Of a DNA stretch of 64,000 nucleotides, positions 61,245-64,000 are shown piece after piece (position 1 is the first letter of the stretch; each line of letters opens with the position of its first letter). The stretch is taken from NCBI GenBank assembly GCA_019746975.1, contig JAIERK010000042.1, positions 48,795 to 112,794 of the forward strand. The letters are read 5' to 3'. The stretch is from Candidatus Obscuribacterales bacterium (lineage in GTDB: Bacteria; Cyanobacteriota; Vampirovibrionia; Obscuribacterales; Obscuribacteraceae). The notes under the pieces were generated by a model, which was not told the DNA's origin, searched no databases, and saw only the letters and a program-made list of their open reading frames with translations. The translations under genes were made by a program, and so were the position numbers.

Positions 61245-62721
61245 GCTGAAGAAAGAGGCATTTGTTCTTGTCGGCGGACGTTCGGAAGTGTTTCTATGTT
61301 CACCTGAAGCCAGTCGTCGATATGTTCGTCCCGGAATGAGATTGTCGGAAGCGAGAGCGGTTTGCTCCGAGCTGAGATGGCGCGACTACGATGACAGTCT
61401 GTATATCGCCGCTCAGAAGGAGATGATTTCTTACCTGGTGGAATGCTCTCCTCGAGTTTCTGCTATTCAGGTTGGTATGTTTTTACTGGATGCTGAGGGA
61501 CTTGCTCTTTTGGGCGGGGAGAATCTTTTTGCGCGCAACATTATTAGATTTGTCAGTCAGAAAGGCTATACCGAGGGTTACATCGGTCTTGCCGACTCGG
61601 CTTTCGCTGCTACGGTGGCTGCTCAACAACAACGCCGCTGGCATATAGTTGCTCCCGGAAAGGATAGTTCGTTCCTCTCGTCGCTGTCTGTTGATTACTT
61701 GCCGATCAGCCTGGAGTCCAAGGATACCCTATATGGTCTGGGAGTTGAGCGGATGGGTCAACTCACCGCGCTACCCTACGAGGAGGTGACAAAAAGATTC
61801 GAGAAAGAAGGAGTTGTCGCCTATGAGCTCGCTTCCGGGATAGATCGAAGACGACCTTCGTTGCCGAAGATCGAGACGAGCTACCAGTGTTATGTTGACA
61901 TGGGCGGACCGATTGAATCTCTTAACGATACGCTTTTTGTCATCAAATCGATGCTCGAGCGTCTCACATGTTTGTTAAAACAAGCTGGTCTATGTGCTGA
62001 AGAGCTCACCATGTGTTTTTATTCAGATGATGATTTATTCGAGGAACGACCGGTTCGGCTGATTCGCCCCTCTAATCAAGGGAAGTTTCTCCTGGAAGTG
62101 CTTAGACTATCCATTGAAAATAGGCAACTGGAAAAAGAGTTTACCAGTTTGCGATTGATCATCTCGAAGACGAGCCCTGAGCTGTTCAAGCAGGTCTCGA
62201 TGCTGTCTGGCGATGGCACTAAGCTTGAGAGTCCGGAGACACGTTTTTCATCTGATTCATTTTTGCTTCTTGTTCAAAAGCTGAATACTCGTTATGGAGA
62301 AAATCCTTTACTCCGACCTGTGGCAATCGATCATTATACTCCGGAGCGTGCCGGTGCGTGGCAACCTGCAATCGGCTCTCAAAGCACATCCTTAAGTGTG
62401 GCCGTTGACTATGTCAAAGCGTCGGCCGGCAATGCGGCTCTGGTATCAGGTCTGGTGCTGAAAAGATATGCTCAACCAAGGAGCATCCTGGTGGAGGTTC
62501 ACAAAGGACAACCAGAGACATTCACCAGTGAAGGAGTTCTCTACAAGATACATCGTATTACTACTCCGGAATGTCTTTCCGGACTCTGGTGGGAGCAACC
62601 TGTTCGCAAGTCGTACTATACCGCTCTCGTTCAACCAAGCTCCAGCAATGATTATTTACTGGTCATGCTGGTCTATGATCACGAATGTAAGACCTGGTTC
62701 GTCGAAGGAGAGTACGACTAG
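61177..62721 (+). CDS. imuB: ImuB, Y-family polymerase-like protein
   Basis: 514 residues. N terminus MSRIACLRIPRFPIVV as in ImuB. Y-family landmarks: PGMRLSEARAVC (about 51-62), VECSPRVSAIQVGMFLLDAEGL, IGLADSAFAATVAA and DTLYGLGVERMGQLTALP (helix-hairpin-helix). The catalytic SIDE motif is not preserved, matching ImuB's loss of polymerase activity in other bacteria, where it serves as a hub binding the beta clamp and DnaE2. The C-terminal part (about 400-514) is the variable partner-binding region. Confidence 0.88.
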   Translation: MSRIACLRIPRFPIVVHQKQEPELKKEAFVLVGGRSEVFLCSPEASRRYVRPGMRLSEARAVCSELRWRDYDDSLYIAAQKEMISYLVECSPRVSAIQVGMFLLDAEGLALLGGENLFARNIIRFVSQKGYTEGYIGLADSAFAATVAAQQQRRWHIVAPGKDSSFLSSLSVDYLPISLESKDTLYGLGVERMGQLTALPYEEVTKRFEKEGVVAYELASGIDRRRPSLPKIETSYQCYVDMGGPIESLNDTLFVIKSMLERLTCLLKQAGLCAEELTMCFYSDDDLFEERPVRLIRPSNQGKFLLEVLRLSIENRQLEKEFTSLRLIISKTSPELFKQVSMLSGDGTKLESPETRFSSDSFLLLVQKLNTRYGENPLLRPVAIDHYTPERAGAWQPAIGSQSTSLSVAVDYVKASAGNAALVSGLVLKRYAQPRSILVEVHKGQPETFTSEGVLYKIHRITTPECLSGLWWEQPVRKSYYTALVQPSSSNDYLLVMLVYDHECKTWFVEGEYD

Positions 62722-63185
62722 TGGTTCGGCGATCAATCTATTCAATCTGGTTGGCGTCTGGAGGTTCTTCGCTCCTTCCACCGTAGTTTATGGATTCCTA
62801 TATTTTGAGCAGTTCGTCGACGATCAGCTTCGTTGACCGATCTGTTCTTCTCTCCGATGATCGGCCAGCCTCCTTCGCCGGTGCCGCCGATTGCGTGCAG
62901 TGCCGAATAACCATCTCGTCCTCGACCGATTAGCCTGCCCATAAGCCCATCCCGGCTTGGTTGTGCTTATGCACCTTGATCCAAGAAAAATTTTAGTTTG
63001 AACCTGTTTTACGCCTTGGGCGACGAGGTTGCGAACCCGATTGGTTGCTTTGGTGTCACTTTCTATTTGAATAACTATAAAAAGCCTGATCAATCGATAA
63101 TCCGACACCAATTTGAGGTAACATTAAATATGCGTACATGGCGTGATGGCAAGTCGATTGATTAGTTCCTAGGTGCAATGCAGCG
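62722..63185. other. Non-coding gap before the final gene
   Basis: About 465 bases with only short unsupported ORFs. I saw no terminator with a T run after imuB and no dnaE2 remnant. Near 63070 there is TTTGAATAACTATAAAAAG, AT-rich and possibly part of a promoter for the following gene. Confidence 0.35.
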
Positions 63186-64000
63186 GTGACCACATCAAGT
63201 AAAGAAGGGAAAGACATTTCCCCGCTCGTACCTATCTTGTTAGGGAGCGGGGTGCTTAGCAAGAACGAAGTCGAGGCCGGAACCAAGCTCGCCAAGGAGT
63301 TGGATCTCGACCTGGTCGAAGCGCTCGTCGAAGCTGGGATAACTGAAGAAGAGAATCTTCAGGTGCCCATGAAGGCTTTGCAACAGGTAGAAGAGAAGAA
63401 AATAACATTAGACCTGGCAATTCGAGCTGTGCGATTGGTTGTGCAGAACAAAGTCACTCTGGAAGAAGCGATCAAATCAATTGAGAAGCTGCATCAGCAG
63501 ACGCACATTGTTGTTTCTGCTACCAACGAGATGACGCAATTGCTGTTGTCAGCCAAGGTTGTGAGTAGAGAAGAGCTGGGCAATGCCATCAAAGCCGCGC
63601 AGGAAGCCGGCATGATGGTGGGACAGTGGCTGCGTACTGACGGAAATCTCGCCACTAGAGATCTGTATTCAGCCTTGAGTGCAGTCCTTATGGTTCGCGA
63701 ATCGGGATTGGACAAAGAAAAGGCGGCGCAAGGCATGCGTTACGCCAGGCAGCGCGAAGTTACTTTCGAACAGGCGTTGTTCGAACTCGGCTTCTTTATA
63801 CATCCAGATGCAAAGACGACTCGGATCGGTGAGCTGTTTGAAATGGCAGGTCTGATAAGTGCTGATGAAATGACCGAATGTCTCGAAATCGAATTGTTCA
63901 AGAAGAAACAGTTTGGACAGGTGCTGATTGAGCGAGGATTGGTAACTCGCGATCAACTCGAGTCTGCGGAGACTCTCCTCGGTAGTATCAATAAAGGTAC
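63186..64000 (+). CDS. Protein of repeated MshEN-like helical motifs (3' partial)
   Basis: At least 271 residues, running off the window; GTG start 63186 with AGGTG upstream. Repeated units of the form LGxxLxExGLIxxDELxxAL (VPILLGSGVLSKNEVEAG, LLSAKVVSREELGNAI, GELFEMAGLISADEMTE, GQVLIERGLVTRDQLESA) resemble the N-terminal MshEN motif of type II/IV secretion ATPases and c-di-GMP-binding proteins. The ATPase domain, if any, is outside the window. It could be a regulatory scaffold. Confidence 0.75.
   Translation, partial: MTTSSKEGKDISPLVPILLGSGVLSKNEVEAGTKLAKELDLDLVEALVEAGITEEENLQVPMKALQQVEEKKITLDLAIRAVRLVVQNKVTLEEAIKSIEKLHQQTHIVVSATNEMTQLLLSAKVVSREELGNAIKAAQEAGMMVGQWLRTDGNLATRDLYSALSAVLMVRESGLDKEKAAQGMRYARQREVTFEQALFELGFFIHPDAKTTRIGELFEMAGLISADEMTECLEIELFKKKQFGQVLIERGLVTRDQLESAETLLGSINKG

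Noticed and set aside
62742..62942. Minus-strand 66-codon ORF in the last gap
   Set aside because: No ribosome-binding site, no known family and basic low-information composition.

Overview
The window looks like a chromosomal stretch of a non-photosynthetic relative of cyanobacteria (Melainabacteria/Vampirovibrionia, perhaps Obscuribacterales) or a similarly complex Gram-negative bacterium. This is inference from gene content: many TPR proteins, Ser/Thr kinases with HRD-x-TPDN loops, a DUF4388 protein with a degenerate GGDEF domain, a PPDK/PPDK-regulator pair, KorAB ferredoxin oxidoreductase, an OmpH/Skp-like periplasmic protein and an imuA-imuB mutasome. Base composition is even, near 50% GC by eye. 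I found no phage, transposase, rRNA, tRNA or CRISPR array.

Layout. 1-1.2 kb: end of a histidine kinase and a small membrane protein. 1.3-3.9 kb: a glutamine-synthetase-like ligase plus an amidohydrolase, the two halves of the eukaryotic FluG/nodulin-GS fusion. 3.9-9 kb: korB, korA and a third ThDP enzyme on the minus strand, with a short inverted copy of a korB segment just past korB. 9-12.3 kb: acetyltransferase, guanine deaminase and hypoxanthine phosphoribosyltransferase. mtnP at 20 kb adds to the purine-salvage theme. 12.4-15 kb: a prepilin-like protein with a KKDSE repeat, an endonuclease/phosphatase-fold protein and a small double-glycine-leader peptide. 15-22.8 kb: D-aminoacylase-like protein, an inactive/active M16 peptidase pair, a small acidic-tailed membrane protein, mtnP and a CtpA-type protease ending in a clear terminator. 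23-31 kb: BioD-like ATPase, zinc-ribbon protein, PPDK regulator, PPDK and a long TPR protein. 31-38 kb: OmpH/Skp-like protein, TPR protein, a (CTAT)16 microsatellite and twin membrane Ser/Thr kinases. 38-50 kb: SDR, membrane protein, degenerate receiver, nadC, secreted and TPR proteins, a hydrolase and an AI-2E-family permease. 50.5-57.2 kb: a MoxR-DUF58-transglutaminase operon whose last protein carries about 500 residues of Lys/Pro-rich repeats. 57.3-59.9 kb: a membrane GGDEF-like/DUF4388 protein. 60-62.7 kb: a candidate small RNA with terminator, then imuA-imuB behind a promoter with LexA-like inverted repeats. 63.2 kb to the end: a partial protein with repeated helical motifs.

Functional threads. 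Carbon and energy: PPDK with its Thr kinase/phosphatase, KorAB and the ThDP enzyme. Purine salvage: guaD, hpt and mtnP. Envelope maintenance and signalling: CtpA, M16 pair, OmpH/Skp, MoxR/DUF58/transglutaminase and kinases. DNA damage tolerance: imuAB.

The items I rate most likely to be new are the double-glycine peptide at 14740, the giant repeat-bearing transglutaminase with a displaced catalytic histidine, the possible small RNA upstream of imuA, the korB fragment at 3998, and the microsatellite abutting a stop codon.
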